From positions 10,705,879 through 10,769,878 of the forward strand of contig NC_135551.1 of the NCBI RefSeq assembly GCF_964340395.1: a stretch of 64,000 nt of DNA, in the 5' to 3' direction. Positions 25,101 to 34,790 of this stretch are shown piece after piece (within the stretch, counting starts at the first letter, position 1; each line of letters opens with the position of its first letter). The notes under the pieces are model-generated. The model did no database searches, was not told where the DNA came from, and saw only the letters and a program-made list of their open reading frames with translations. This DNA is from Glandiceps talaboti (lineage: Eukaryota; Hemichordata; Enteropneusta; Spengelidae). A program made the position numbers and the translations under genes.

Positions 25101-27573
25101 TTTTATGATTTCAGCATATTTATGTATGACAAATCTGAGTTTCTGCATGTCAAGCTGTCATGAATATGGTTGTTAATGTTGTTACAAGATGTAGCTTGAA
25201 ATGCAATAATACACAGTAACACACTTCTAGTTATTTACACTACAATGTATGTCTAAGACTATAGACTTCATGCATGTAGTACACATTTATCGTATCTTAC
25301 ACTCTGTTCCCACTATGCTAACCAATGTGATGTTTATCTTACAGAGGGTGTAAAACAAAGTGATTTAAAGAACATTGACAAAGATTTAGACAGTATCGAT
25401 AAGTTAGCAGGATACACATCACCAGGTGTCACTCCTAGAGAAGATATTACAGCTACAGATGATTATGAAGATGACTTCCAAAGGTAAACAACAATAATAA
25501 TAACAATAACATCAACAACATATAGTGCATAATGAATACAATAGTTACAGTAGATTTTAGACAAGATGTAGATATGTCATAACATGATGGTCTGAAAGTT
25601 TAGTTAAGATGCAAGGAATGATTGCACAATGCCGGACAAGATCAATAAACGACCTTCGTTTAGGAAAATACCCTCCCCCTAAACAAGTGTTTACGAGTGC
25701 GTCATCAACGCATGTATATACATGTATGATGTAAACCATGATTGTAGCAATCACATGATCGATGTAGCAATCACATTATTGATACGATGTTAAAACATGA
25801 TCATGGCAAAACACATTCAAATACTACTGGAAAGCCAGCACTGTCTATCACATTAGAAGTAAATTTTAATCAACTTATCAACATCTCAGTAGTACATACA
25901 GAAGCTGTTATCATTGAAGACGTGATATTTTGTGTGAAAGTGTGAAAGTGAAGTTAAGCAATTGCATTGAAACCAGCCCCCTTCCTACTAAACGAACAAA
26001 GTTTGCTTATTGAGCTTGTGTGACATTGTGCGATCATCCTAAAGGTTACATTAAACTGTGTAGAACTCTTTCAAGTGTCATGGAGGTAGTTTTAAATATG
26101 TAATAACATAGTAGTTATTACATACAACGGCTTGAGTATGTTAGCATGATTATATAATGGTGAATAGTTCCTGAATGTTAAAAATTGTTGAAAGGTGATG
26201 GGAAATACAGTTAGTATCTGTGCGATGTAAAACTTAGAAAAGTATTCTGTAGCTTAGATCTATACATAAATATATAATATCCAGGGTTTTGCACTCAAAC
26301 TGACTACTGTTTTGTTCTCTCTCTCTATTTTTTTGTTCTCTGTCTTGATCTCATGGTGATGGTGGTGATTGTATGCCCTTATTTCTGAATATAATCTTAA
26401 TTGACTTTATTTTTATATATATATGTAACTTTTTATCATGTCGGTGATACTGGTAATGTGTCCACATATTTTGAAATGTGTAATTGATTCATTTCATTGT
26501 TATTCTATGAATTAATCTTCATGTAATCTGTACATTGTTGTCATTTGTTAATAACAATGATCGCATGCATGTCAATATCTCATTATGTCATCTTTAATGT
26601 TTCATGACTATGTACCAAATCATGTTTCTTTTTGTTATCTAAAATTATCAATGTGGTATTCCTATTTTCATTGAATGCATGCATCCTGTCATTCTGTAAT
26701 TGTTGTTGTTTACAATTGTCATGGTTACATCGAAACATTTTGTCCCGATGACCTTCATCATTGTAATGCTTATTCATTCTTGTACATCATCTGTTACCCT
26801 CTGTGAATTGTGAATGTTTGTTTTACCCTTCTGTGAATATGAATGTCTTTCATCTGCTTGGTGTGGGTGGGTGTGGTGTATTGCTGTGTTTGCGTGTCGT
26901 GTATCTATATCATTTAACTACAGTAGTAGTAGTGGTTCTTCTGACAGTCAAACGCAGCCAACTCAGAGTCAGAGTCAACAAGGAGGGCTGTCAGGAATTT
27001 CAGCTCCAAGTATTAGTGAAGAAATTGAAGAAATAGAAGAAGATATCTCCTTTGATGATGACTTCCTGGCTAGTAGTACAGATAAGGTAAAATAATACTA
27101 TTGATCTTGTGTAGTGTATGTATGCAATATGTAGTGTCATTAATGTAGTGGGATCAATCAGGGTGATGGCTCTGATGTGGAGAGATACTGTAGTGTTGTG
27201 TAGTATATATATGTACAGTTTTACAAGTGCACATGCAATATATCACTTAGTAATATGTGTAAAAGTAATATTACAAAATTATTTTACAGTTTGATTTGAC
27301 CAATGATAAAATTGTATCTCAGCTGAGTTAAAGACAATATGTTATGTCTATGGATACATTGTATGATGTTTGTTTTTTATTTGATGACAAGCCAACACAT
27401 AACCATAGCTGCATGTACCTCAGATGAGCTGGACAATATATAACTTATTTGTATATATCATCATTATTTTACAGTTTGATGATTTGACCACTGATAGAAG
27501 CATATCTCAGCTGAGTCAGAGTGGCCACGGTTTGGATTACGCAGAGGAGGCCCAGCTGACGCTATCACCGTAA
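4118..27573 (+). CDS. CEP43: CEP43/FOP (FGFR1 oncogene partner) centrosomal protein, whole gene
   Basis: Thirteen exons join in frame with GT-AG introns: 4118-4198, 5936-6044, 6955-7043, 8039-8191, 20582-20638, 21241-21311, 21956-22017, 22855-22976, 24391-24554, 24783-24991, 25345-25483, 26924-27086 and 27475-27573. They give about 505 residues, against 399 in human FOP. CEP43 acts at centrioles and ciliary basal bodies as a dimer, anchoring microtubules and helping ciliogenesis. The N terminus has the TOF-type segment (EDTELRDLVAQTLENNGVL) and LisH dimerisation motif (SLVREFLQFFNLDFSLAVF, about 68-86). The C-terminal half keeps FOP landmarks DDSFFDDPLP, repeated LSGAPPL/LKDAPPL, EEIEEIEEDISFDDD and the end motif DDLTTDRSISQLS. 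The unusual part is residues about 145-248, which carry two EF-hands. Identity is certain; exact splicing between 8191 and 20582 is less so. Confidence 0.95.
4968..5132. repeat. Interspersed repeat, shorter copy of the 63421 family
   Basis: TTGTTTGGTTCCGTTTACCT...CGCTGCCAACC...ACTCACACATGAAAAAAAAT and CTATTCTAAAACC...AGGCCTAATT, parallel to 63421-63775. In CEP43 intron 1; homopolymer A and C runs follow at 5180-5222. Confidence 0.65.
5936..6044 (+). CDS. CEP43: CEP43 exon 2
   Basis: Acceptor CCCCTGTCTAG, 109 nt, phase 0 in and phase 1 out, donor GTGGGT. Encodes AELRASVFLALEEQESVDNK and TPFVNKNLQKFISTKE, close to human FOP residues of the TOF region (FLALEEQEKVENKTPLVNE). Confidence 0.93.
6291..6865. 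repeat. Family A repeat, interrupted by family B MITE
   Basis: The left arm (about 6296-6408, TGAATACAAAATATGGATTATATACC) matches the arm near 50563. The right body (about 6680-6850) has the TGACCTA...AAGGG...TTGTCAC block shared with copies at 12.5, 50.7 and 57.7 kb. The middle is the 6468-6677 palindrome. A C run lies at 6777-6793. Confidence 0.5.
6468..6677. repeat. Fold-back MITE (CAATCTGATTAAAATCC termini), family B copy 1
   Basis: A near-perfect palindrome of about 100-bp arms around 6571, starting CAATCTGATTAAAATCC and ending in its reverse complement. It sits inside a larger family-A-like repeat (about 6291-6865), so it is a nested insertion. It lies in CEP43 intron 2. Confidence 0.85.
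6955..7043 (+). CDS. CEP43: CEP43 exon 3 (LisH)
   Basis: Acceptor TTTTTCCAG, 89 nt, phase 1 in and phase 0 out, donor GTAAGT. Encodes the LisH dimerisation motif (ILTVSLVREFLQFFNLDFSL) and AVFDPETNI, nearly identical in pattern to human FOP. Confidence 0.95.
7578..7973. repeat. TIR MITE (AGTCTAGTTCCTGACGA)
   Basis: The left end AGTCTAGTTCCTGACGA...TGTTCCGAT is mirrored by ATCGGAACACGAT...CGTCAGGAACTAGACT at the right end. The inner segments TATCTTCACACATTA and TAATGTGTGAAGATA also pair. Non-coding, about 396 bp, in CEP43 intron 3. Confidence 0.75.
8039..8191 (+). CDS. CEP43: CEP43 exon 4
   Basis: After acceptor TATGAAG the exon encodes GENYERRENLAREVSLVDSE, matching human EGRENLARDLGIIEAE. 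It is phase 0 at both ends if donor GAG|GTAGAT at 8192 is used. Without splicing the frame stays open 14 more codons to a TGA at 8231-8233, which would end a short LisH-only protein. A poly(A)-like AATAAA follows near 8423. Confidence 0.8.
8943..9868 (+). repeat. Hairpin-headed repeat with internal 151-bp tandem units
   Basis: It opens with a hairpin (GTCCCCG...CGGGGAC, 8944-8973) and then a GTCC run. Four to five copies follow of an about 151-bp unit containing CAGATCTCATTC and GATACGATCCAATATGGC (starts near 9025, 9176, 9327, 9478 and 9629). The outer ends form a 9-bp inverted pair, AGTCCCCGC (8943) and GCGGGGACT (9860-9868). The open frames across it are by-products of the repeat. Confidence 0.7.
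10207..10603. repeat. Fold-back MITE, family B copy 2
   Basis: Begins CAATCTGATTAAAATCTGATG and ends in the reverse complement. The arms match copy 1 (for example GTGGTGAAAGCGGCTA and GAGTGATCGCC) but enclose an extra about 190-bp inner inverted repeat bounded by CCCACATCTGAACCTGTGTA. It may be a nested or progenitor form. Confidence 0.8.
11085..11096 (+). CDS. CEP43: Candidate CEP43 microexon (DDEE)
   Basis: A long polypyrimidine tract ending CTCTCTTGTAG precedes GATGATGAAGAG, which is followed by a weak donor GTTTGA. At 12 nt it is phase-neutral and would add DDEE between exons 4 and 5. Not confirmable without transcripts. Confidence 0.35.
12520..12840. repeat. Family A repeat copy
   Basis: Carries the GAGGAAAATATGGGTGACCTAAGGG body followed by GAATGAAGAAAAATATTGG. 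It ends with the inverted arm GACTCATATTTCGAAC...GTAATGTATTCCATATTTTT that is shared with 526-633. Confidence 0.5.
14271..14288 (+). CDS. CEP43: Candidate CEP43 microexon (EIVLPK)
   Basis: CATTCTCCAG, then GAAATTGTCTTACCTAAG, then GTATTT. This is an 18-nt phase-neutral segment with a good acceptor. It would add EIVLPK. Speculative. Confidence 0.25.
15846..16210. repeat. Fold-back MITE, family B relative
   Basis: Starts CAATCTAATTGAAATCCAATGTAGT and ends ACTACATTGGATTTTAATCAGATTG, with inner pairing between GGCTGTTACGTTTAC and GTAAATGTAACAGC. It shares termini with the copies at 6468 and 10207 but has a different core. Confidence 0.7.
16747..16812. repeat. (CATA)n microsatellite
   Basis: A run of CATA units, continued by CA- and TA-rich DNA to about 16930. 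Open frames here encode only Y/I/H/T repeats and are not genes. Confidence 0.95.
17021..18403 (+). repeat. Hairpin-headed 1.38-kb element with 114-bp tandem repeats
   Basis: The ends are a 10-bp inverted pair, AGCACAACTG (17021-17030) and CAGTTGTGCT (18394-18403). The left end itself folds (17021-17048) and is followed by GTCTGTCTGTCTGTGTGTG. The interior has degenerate repeats with AAACTACTGAGCAGATT text. It then has six units of about 114 bp, each holding GACCACGCCC (near 17690, 17795, 17909, 18023, 18137 and 18252). No coding capacity. Confidence 0.75.
18776..18847. repeat. 72-bp hairpin
   Basis: GGTGGCATTTC...TGCTTCACAA pairs with TTGTGAAGCATTG...AAATGCCACC. It may be a tiny MITE or the relic of one. 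Non-coding. Confidence 0.65.
20582..20638 (+). CDS. CEP43: CEP43 exon 5 (EF-hand 1, first half)
   Basis: Acceptor TTTTCTCACAG, 57 nt, phase 0 at both ends, donor GTAAGT. Encodes DLTSRQQEDAKQKFELYDT, the entering helix and first two loop residues of an EF-hand. Confidence 0.88.
21241..21311 (+). CDS. CEP43: CEP43 exon 6 (EF-hand 1, second half)
   Basis: Acceptor TTTTTTCACAG, 71 nt, phase 0 in and phase 2 out, donor GTAAGG. With exon 5 it completes the canonical 12-residue loop DTDKNGYIDKNE (positions 1, 3, 5, 6, 8, 9 and 12 all standard), followed by helix LRSLFLDIFPHFHR. Confidence 0.9.
21956..22017 (+). CDS. CEP43: CEP43 exon 7 (EF-hand 2, first half)
   Basis: 62 nt, phase 2 in and phase 1 out, donor GTGAGT. 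Encodes NMLDRYVNDEFRAGDRDFSS plus the split glycine, the incoming helix and start of the second calcium loop. Confidence 0.87.
22855..22976 (+). CDS. CEP43: CEP43 exon 8 (EF-hand 2, second half)
   Basis: Acceptor TTTTTCTACAG, 122 nt, phase 1 in and phase 0 out, donor GTAAGT. Completes loop DRDFSSGIDFDE (serine instead of glycine at position 6) and the exiting helix FLGMYRRLFVLCKG, then a linker to SPRLKHSPR. Confidence 0.88.
24188..24399 (+). repeat. 53-bp x4 minisatellite spanning the exon 9 splice acceptor
   Basis: Four near-identical 53-bp units (24188-24240, 24241-24293, 24294-24346 and 24347-24399). Each contains AATTTTCTTGACTCCACACAG followed by a GAAAA stretch. The last CACAG is the acceptor of CEP43 exon 9, so the array extends nine bases into coding sequence. 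Confidence 0.93.
24391..24554 (+). CDS. CEP43: CEP43 exon 9
   Basis: 164 nt, phase 0 in and phase 2 out, donor GTGAGA. Encodes a lysine- and serine-rich linker (REKSPDGKKKKDKHSSNESS) and the FOP landmark LEKDDSFFDDPLPDNSRP, matching human GDSFFDDPIPKP. Confidence 0.93.
24783..24991 (+). CDS. CEP43: CEP43 exon 10 (SSPPK repeats)
   Basis: 209 nt, phase 2 in and phase 1 out. Encodes three GRSSPPK units (proline-directed kinase-type SP sites), then MSSLSGAPPLNAGGGLGSLK and DAPPLPG. The latter match the LASLSDAPPL/LSSLAGAPSL motif pair of human FOP. Confidence 0.93.
25345..25483 (+). CDS. CEP43: CEP43 exon 11
   Basis: 139 nt, phase 1 in and phase 2 out, donor GTAAAC. Encodes EGVKQSDLKNIDKDLDSIDK through DDYEDDFQ, matching human TVLKDLKLISDKIGSLG...DDDYVDDFN. 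Confidence 0.93.
26924..27086 (+). CDS. CEP43: CEP43 exon 12
   Basis: 163 nt, phase 2 in and phase 0 out, donor GTAAAA. Starts with a serine run and Q-rich linker, then SISEEIEEIEEDISFDDDFL, the acidic FOP motif (human ISIGEEIEEDLSVEIDD). Confidence 0.93.
27290..27331 (+). CDS. CEP43: Duplicated, shorter alternative terminal exon of CEP43
   Basis: A segment after acceptor ATTTTACAG encodes FDLTNDKIVSQLS and a stop. It parallels FDDLTTDRSISQLS of the true last exon 184 bp downstream. If used, it truncates the protein right after the conserved SQLS motif. It may be alternative or a decayed duplicate. Confidence 0.6.
   Translation, partial: FDLTNDKIVSQLS
27475..27573 (+). CDS. CEP43: CEP43 terminal exon
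   Basis: Acceptor TTATTTTACAG, phase 0. Encodes 32 residues, FDDLTTDRSISQLSQSGHGL to TLSP, then TAA, matching the human C terminus LDDLTQDLTVSQLSD. Downstream DNA to about 30.7 kb has several AATAAA/ATTAAA-like signals, but I cannot pick the real poly(A) site. Confidence 0.94.
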   Translation, partial: FDDLTTDRSISQLSQSGHGLDYAEEAQLTLSP

Positions 27574-30217
27574 CAGTTGAAATGGCATGTACCTTCAACG
27601 GATTATTGCAGCTCAGTAGTTCCTTGGCATCACAGAAGAAACCAATCTCTCATGATTATCACACACTTTTGCATCGCTTAGATTCAAATGTAGCCTTGAA
27701 TGTACACTGTCTTGTCTACAACAAAGCCAGTCCTGTCAGATACAAGTAAATAGAAGTGTCCAGAATTACTAACATGGTCAGTTGAAGGGTGGACTCATTG
27801 TTACAAATTAATTTGGTCTGTTGTCTACAAATCAAGTATGTTAGCTTTGGTTGTCTCATCAGCAATGACAGTAGACTTCAGTAGAATTATTTGCTGCCCT
27901 TATATATCAATGGTGTACATCATGAATTAAATCATATAAGTAATTCAAGGTTACATCACATCACAATAGGCAGAAACATCACTCTGTAAATACTCACCTA
28001 TTGTTCAAATGAATGACAAACCTTGGACATATCATAGACTGTGGAGTGAACACTCCAATATGTACAGATATTTCAATAAGTACAAGGCTAACTGTCACAA
28101 GAATTGAATAACTTTTGCAAGAAAGTTGATTTCTCTTAACCATAGACATTGAATCACTTTGTTCTTTTAAACTGAGTCCATGTACACACACACAATTCTT
28201 TCTTTGTATTCATTGTAGCTATTTCATGTAGTGTTTTGTCTAGGAAGTAGAAATTCAGTTTTTAACAGACGCATGTCCATAAGTTGCCAAAGTAGACCTG
28301 TCTACCTCCTGATATAGTGATGTCTGGATACGTGCTGCTTTAACCTTAGTTGTTATTATACCTTGTAAAGTTTTACAATTTGAATTTCAGGAGTGTTTGA
28401 TGAAATGTAAGATTACTATGACTTTATGTATTATGTACAGAAACACGATGTATATTATCCAATGTAAAATCAATGAATTTTTTTATGGCTTACATTAGCT
28501 CAGTAATTTTATCCAAATTTGACAAAAATTTTTAACTCTGCGAGACCTACTCTTTAAGTAGGGTTTATGTATGTTAGAGTATGCTGCAGTTTAAAAAGCG
28601 ACATTTGGTAGTTTATATGTTCCAAAAAATGTTTGATTTCCTCGAAGCCTTATTTGTATAAGTAGAACTCATTGAAGTCAATCCAAATGCACAGTCAGGA
28701 AATTGGCCATTCTGTGTAATCCAAAGTGAAAAGAAAGGATATATCGCCAGAAAGTTTAGATACTTTGTGCATTGAATAGTATGGTCACAAAGTTGTCCAA
28801 TAACTTGGAGAGGTACATGTATTTCGGTTTGATTTTGACAATATCACTGAAAATAACAAAACCCAAGAAAGGTTTGACTTGTCTCCAGTATGAAAACATC
28901 CAATACATTCATGAAACATGTTCATCTTTTATTCATAAATGTTTGTCAAACAGAATACTTGTATTTGTCAGCTTGTCATGCAAATTAGAAGTGTGCATGA
29001 CCATATCTGGTCACGTCGCTATTCCTGAATGTGTATCTGTGAATATAATTAGCATAAATTAATCATTTGGTCAGTGTGAAATATCAAATGGTGACTGGCT
29101 GTATATTTTGAAATGTCTTATTTCGTTGGATTATGTAACTTTCATTTTCATATTTTTATACATATATTTTATGAATTTTTACCAAGGATGACTTGATCTG
29201 TTTTTATACTGATCAAAATATGAATATGTACATTTTGAGAAGGATTTTCTCAGTGAATATTGTGACTGAAATTGTTTATGTATATGGAAGGATGGGGGCT
29301 ACTGTGGTAGTAGGGTGACTGCTAAATTTTAGGCAACCACTCTGACTCAAACCCCCAGATACAAAACAGACTATGGTTGTTGGTAAACTTTAGATACACA
29401 GCTACTCAACTACACATTTAAAAAAAATGAAATGCACTTTAAACTCAGGAACCACAAACATTCACAGTTCAGCACGTAGTCTGTATAATACAACATGTCA
29501 TGTGGCCCTAGTAGACATGGTTAATGACAGCCACAGAGGCTGGAACAACACAATGACATATTGTACAGTCTGTTCAACATGATAGAAGGCCAGTTCACCA
29601 CTAAACTATCTAGTGTGTGTCTTCGAGGGTAGATCTCGGCATGGACAAACTTATCACTCCAGGGTCTATGCTTAGAGTCACTATTACAAATAAATAGTAG
29701 AAGAAAACACAAAGCTATCTCTCAACTATTTTAGTTTAGCTGTGAAAAGATAAACACACAGACTTTTATGTTTTAAGTATATACTTGTTCGATACCAAAA
29801 TTGAAAACTTCATTTTGACATGGTTTTTTTTTGTTGTTTTTTAAATTTCATTTAGACATTTTTCTCTGACTTAGTAACAATATCAGTTCAAGTTACCCCA
29901 AGGATTGAATGTTAACAATTTTTATACTTTGGTATGTACTACAATTATTGCAGCTATTTTTAGAAACTTATCCCTTGTTCTTTTGTAAGTTAATTATATT
30001 ATCACCCCAATAACAATCATCAACCATTAGAATGTGGGGGATATGATGGCCGTGTGACACAAAGAGAACATTTTAGTAAAGTGGGAGACAAAGAGATACT
30101 CCTAACTCAGCAAAGGGTCCACTGTATGTGTATACCAGCATTTCAGTGATTTCCTAAATCAGCATATTATAAACCCTACCTTGTCAGGCCTTCATTTTGA
30201 TTTGCTAAATGAAGCAA

Positions 30218-30465
30218 TTTGTCAACTTTAATAACGTGTGTCTCTCCTCTCCACCCCCCCCCCCCTCCTATTTGATGTATCAGTGGAACTATCAATTTGT
30301 CAGCTTTGACAACTTGCATCCCCTCCCCTCCCCTCCCCACCCCACCCCTTCCACTTTTATCAACTTTGATATATTGTGCCCCCCCCCTCTCTTGATGTAC
30401 TAATTGAACTATCCATTTGTCAACTTTCACTACTTGTAACTCTCTTAACCCCCCCCCCCCCATTT
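30218..30465. repeat. C-rich tandem repeat, about 70-bp units
   Basis: About four degenerate units, each with an ATTTGTCAACTTTGA-like core followed by a C-rich run (near 30218, 30293, 30358 and 30415). One strand is almost free of G and could stall polymerases. Confidence 0.7.
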
Positions 30466-31553
30466 GAGATTATCAAGGAATCCGTTTGTTGACTTCAGAA
30501 ATTATAGTCACACAGACATGAATGTGTTGAGTTGTAATAATTTTATATACGTACCCCTGTATTACTAAATAGTAGTGCCAAGTATTGATATTCCCCAGCG
30601 TTGTAAATGACTTTGTCAGTGTGTTTGTGAAAAATGTTTTTATCAGAACTTGATTTTTTTATTGGTAATGAAATCATAATTCATGCAGTCTTTAAATAAA
30701 AAAGCACGATTTTTATTATACCCCATGTGTGTTCTACTGTTATGTAGCATGAGCGGTGTTGGCATATGGAAACCGATATACGAACACCTATGATATGGAA
30801 TACCAGAAGTTTTGTTTGTTGGAATTTGCTGTAGTGGCAATATTTTGCACTTTCATATTTTCACAGATAATTATATTTATTCTATTATACAGATTGCGTG
30901 TAATGTATAAATGCAATATTCTGAGGCCTTGTACAAACTGAAACCTTTCTTCAAAACGATCTTGGCGATCAAGGTGGTCGTCAGTTAGTCTGCCGATTGT
31001 GACTTAGTGAAACGTGATGGTCAGCTCGCAATGGAATTTGACAAATTAGATTTCATGACCTCAAAAGACAAATTTCAAGGTTTGATTAACAATTTGTCAT
31101 AATTTAATCGTCATATTTATGATATCACTTACGTGTGGCAACCATACAAAACATGAATTTATGTCGGAAATATCAACAACATATGTAAATTTATCAAATG
31201 AATACATGTCACATTTAGTGTTGTTGTCTGTTTTATGATCGCCGTGATTGACGTGTATGATGATACCGAAAGATGACTAATAGAATTCCAACCTAGACAT
31301 TACGAGACCTTGGTGTAAGGTGGAGGAATTTCTGAAGGACAATAACTACCTGTATATACACGAGATGAGAGTTCATTGACACATCAGAAAATACACAATT
31401 GTTTTTTTTTTTAAAATAAAACTGGGAATATATACGCTACTAATCCCCCAGTCCGATTTTTTTCCGTCACAGTGAAACGGGACAGTCTGCATTACTGACG
31501 AGTCAAATATGAAGTTCCTGAGTTTAATCTCAAATTTTACTTGTACTGCTGAC

Positions 31554-31555
<2 letters not shown>

Positions 31556-31605
<50 letters not shown>

Positions 31606-31612
31606 CGCGCAT
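31556..31612. repeat. (GT)n(GC)n microsatellite
   Basis: GT run ending in a GCGCGCGC block, an alternating purine-pyrimidine tract prone to Z-DNA. Confidence 0.95.
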
Positions 31613-32113
31613 TATTTAATATAGATAGAAAGAAACATAATTATGTGTACATCCATTGTATTCTTCATATGGAAAGTCATCTGTGTTGGTAAACCAAATA
31701 GTATTCAATGTAACTTTTGTTTCAAACAAATTAAAAATCTGACCTGAAATGTTCGACTACAGTTTGATTTATTAGGCTCACGTGTCCATAAGGTCACGTG
31801 CACTGAATAGTGGGACCATCTGTTGACAAAGACTGAAGTGTGCAGTCAAAAAATTTCAGGTAAAATTGTCAAGTTTTTATTTAGAATAAAAGTTAAATTG
31901 AATGCTATGTGTACATGTATACAGCGATAGTATTATATAAATAATAAACCTAGTGGTTTGGTTTAAAAGGCTATTGTGGTAACTGATTATTTTAAATTAT
32001 AAAAATTACATGTACAATAAATTCGGAAAACACGGTATAAATTATAATGGCAAGATAACAATAATACCATGGCAAACATTTGAATCATATATGACATCGA
32101 ATGACAATTGAAG

Positions 32114-32118
<5 letters not shown>

Positions 32119-32169
<51 letters not shown>

Positions 32170-32184
32170 ACACACACACACACA
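32119..32184. repeat. (CA)n microsatellite
   Basis: CA repeat with one interruption (CGTA). Confidence 0.95.
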
Positions 32185-34640
32185 GAGTTCCAATATAGCA
32201 TAATTTCAAATCCTTCGTAGCGATTATCTTGTATCACTGGTGTGTGATGAAGATGTTCACAGTCTTAGTCACGTGATCGCATTATGTATCGATCCGTACT
32301 ATCAGACATTTTGATCTCAGGAGCTTCGCCATTCCTATCCGTCGTGACAACGGACTGGTGTGCTGTATGGTACCACCCTAACAAATCATAGCTAGTATTC
32401 TTCTATAAATCCCAGCACACTCAAGATTCAACCGTCGTTCAAGAGTATAAATCGTTTGTATACGACCCACACATGCTACAAAAGTCGAATAAAAACTGAT
32501 AAATTGTGGTCAGTAAAACAATCAACTTGATAAGAATCAGTCTTTATATAACAGGCGGATTCCTTTTGATGTATCTCTGGACTGAGTCCACGGTTTCCGA
32601 CGACTTCAGGCAACACTGACGTCAAAATAGGGAAAGCCCTCTATCTTTTCATAGGAACATAGCTTCCTGTTGTCTTTTCCCTATCTCACAACAGATAAGA
32701 TAGGTCAACTACGGTTAATTGTAGTATAGTCCATCAGTGAGATAGAGGGCACACCTTGTCAATATCTGACGTATTAATAGCAGAGCTTCGTCTATAGCTG
32801 GTCAGAGGTTCATCTCCGTCTGCCTGATAGAACAACAAATATTTCGAACAGCAGTTGAAGTCTGACTTTTGTAAACAGTTTTCATATTTAGATATCTGAG
32901 GAGTTGAGGTAAGCTTTATTAGTTTTATATTAGTCACATTCACAAGTACTTATACCGCTCAAAGACATGAATCAAATAACACCAATTTGGTTTGTCATGG
33001 GAATCTTTATATATTGTAATGGTCTTCCGCATTTTCCGGGTACGTGCCGGAAAACAGGTAAAAATTGATGAAAAATAGACCTGAAGTTTAGGCATGATCA
33101 GTAATTAAAACACCGTACTGAAATCGCCAACCGAGACTATTCACTCGTCACCGCACGCACTCTTCCCAGGTCTGGAATAGTACAAATAGTGGACAGTACG
33201 GTTGAAATATCCAGGAGCGACATATATCCATTTTAGATATACATATTAAGTTCAGAACTTTAAGAAATATCGTGATATTACTTTTTGATATTCACTCTGA
33301 CAATATAAAAATCGACAGAAAAAAAGAAGACATTTGCAATAAGTGTGTGATGATTGACGTTAGCTTTTTATCAGTTCCTGCAATCAATTCATATTTCTAT
33401 ATTCAGCCGTCCACATAACAACGTCAAATATACGGCCATAGTTTAACACATACCACATGGGGCGCGGTTATCGTGCAAATACCAGTATTTTTCAAGCACT
33501 ACAACTGTGTACGTATACTTCCTGATAATGAATTTGGAGAAGTATTTAGTTATTTGGAGAAGTAATATTCCCTCCCTTATTTAATCATACCTAACAACTT
33601 CACAGTACTGAACTAGAGCTAGACTTCATACAAAGGGAAGTGAGAAATTCATTTGTTTAGATCCTTAATATAGTTTATTTACCCCAAATAAATATAACAG
33701 TTAGTAAATGGGGAGTCAGGAAATAGCTTTATACACTGAGTTAGTCTGGGCCTGTCTCCTCACATATTTGTATACAGAAATTCACAGGAATGTACTCAAT
33801 ACGACTTAAAATATATCATTTAAAGCTCAAACAAACAGGTAGAACGACAAAATTAAATAGTTATATACCATTACTAACAATACATGTCCCACATCAAATA
33901 TACAACCTTCCGACCTTGTTTCTGACAGTATTGGTTGAACGTCAATGTTTTGACAGCAGAAAACGTGACGATAACATCCTCAATCACTACGTCAATCGTC
34001 TGATTACATCCTCCACTTAGACTAGCGCACTCCACGGTTGTCTGAAACACGTGTTATGGTTTAAAACCTGTCAAATACGTTGCCAATGAATCATTGTCAA
34101 CACCTGGTCCAAAGACCTCGCTGTTATATTTTTCCACCACGAGGTTAAATCGTTTTTTATTTATTTTTGTTTTTGTTTTGTCATAGCCATGGAATAACTT
34201 CGATAAATGTCTTATATAAGTTGACCCATTGTTCTAAAGACAACATCACTTATGTAAACAGATAAACCCTATACCGTCACTGTCTCCTACAGGGGTTACC
34301 TGTTAACAAAGGAGGGGGGTCGTTAGAGAATATTTGATCTCAAACTATAATGTGATAGTGTTTTTAATTTGGATGTGCATAACCTATGGTGATGGTATTC
34401 ATAGTGTTTAGTAATATATCTATATGTGACTGTCATGCCAAACATAATTCACAAATTAAAGCCATGGACTTAGTTTAGAATGTGTTTGTTGACATGTTCA
34501 TTCAATCGAAATATTGTAATCTGACGAAAAAATAAAAGTTTCTCATATACCAGTGTGATATTAAAGTCCACAATTTAATCCCATACTATTGAACTATATG
34601 GTGTGTGTTATTTTATTAGTATAGTCGTAAGGAGTATGTG

Positions 34641-34642
34641 GG

Positions 34643-34675
<33 letters not shown>

Positions 34676-34688
34676 GGTGGTGGTGGTG

Positions 34689-34773
<85 letters not shown>

Positions 34774-34790
34774 CAGTAGTAGTAGTAAAT
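34641..34790. repeat. (GTA)n/(GTG)n trinucleotide repeat
   Basis: GTA units, then GTG units, then GTA units again. Long open frames across it read only valine (plus) or threonine (minus) and are artefacts. Confidence 0.95.
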
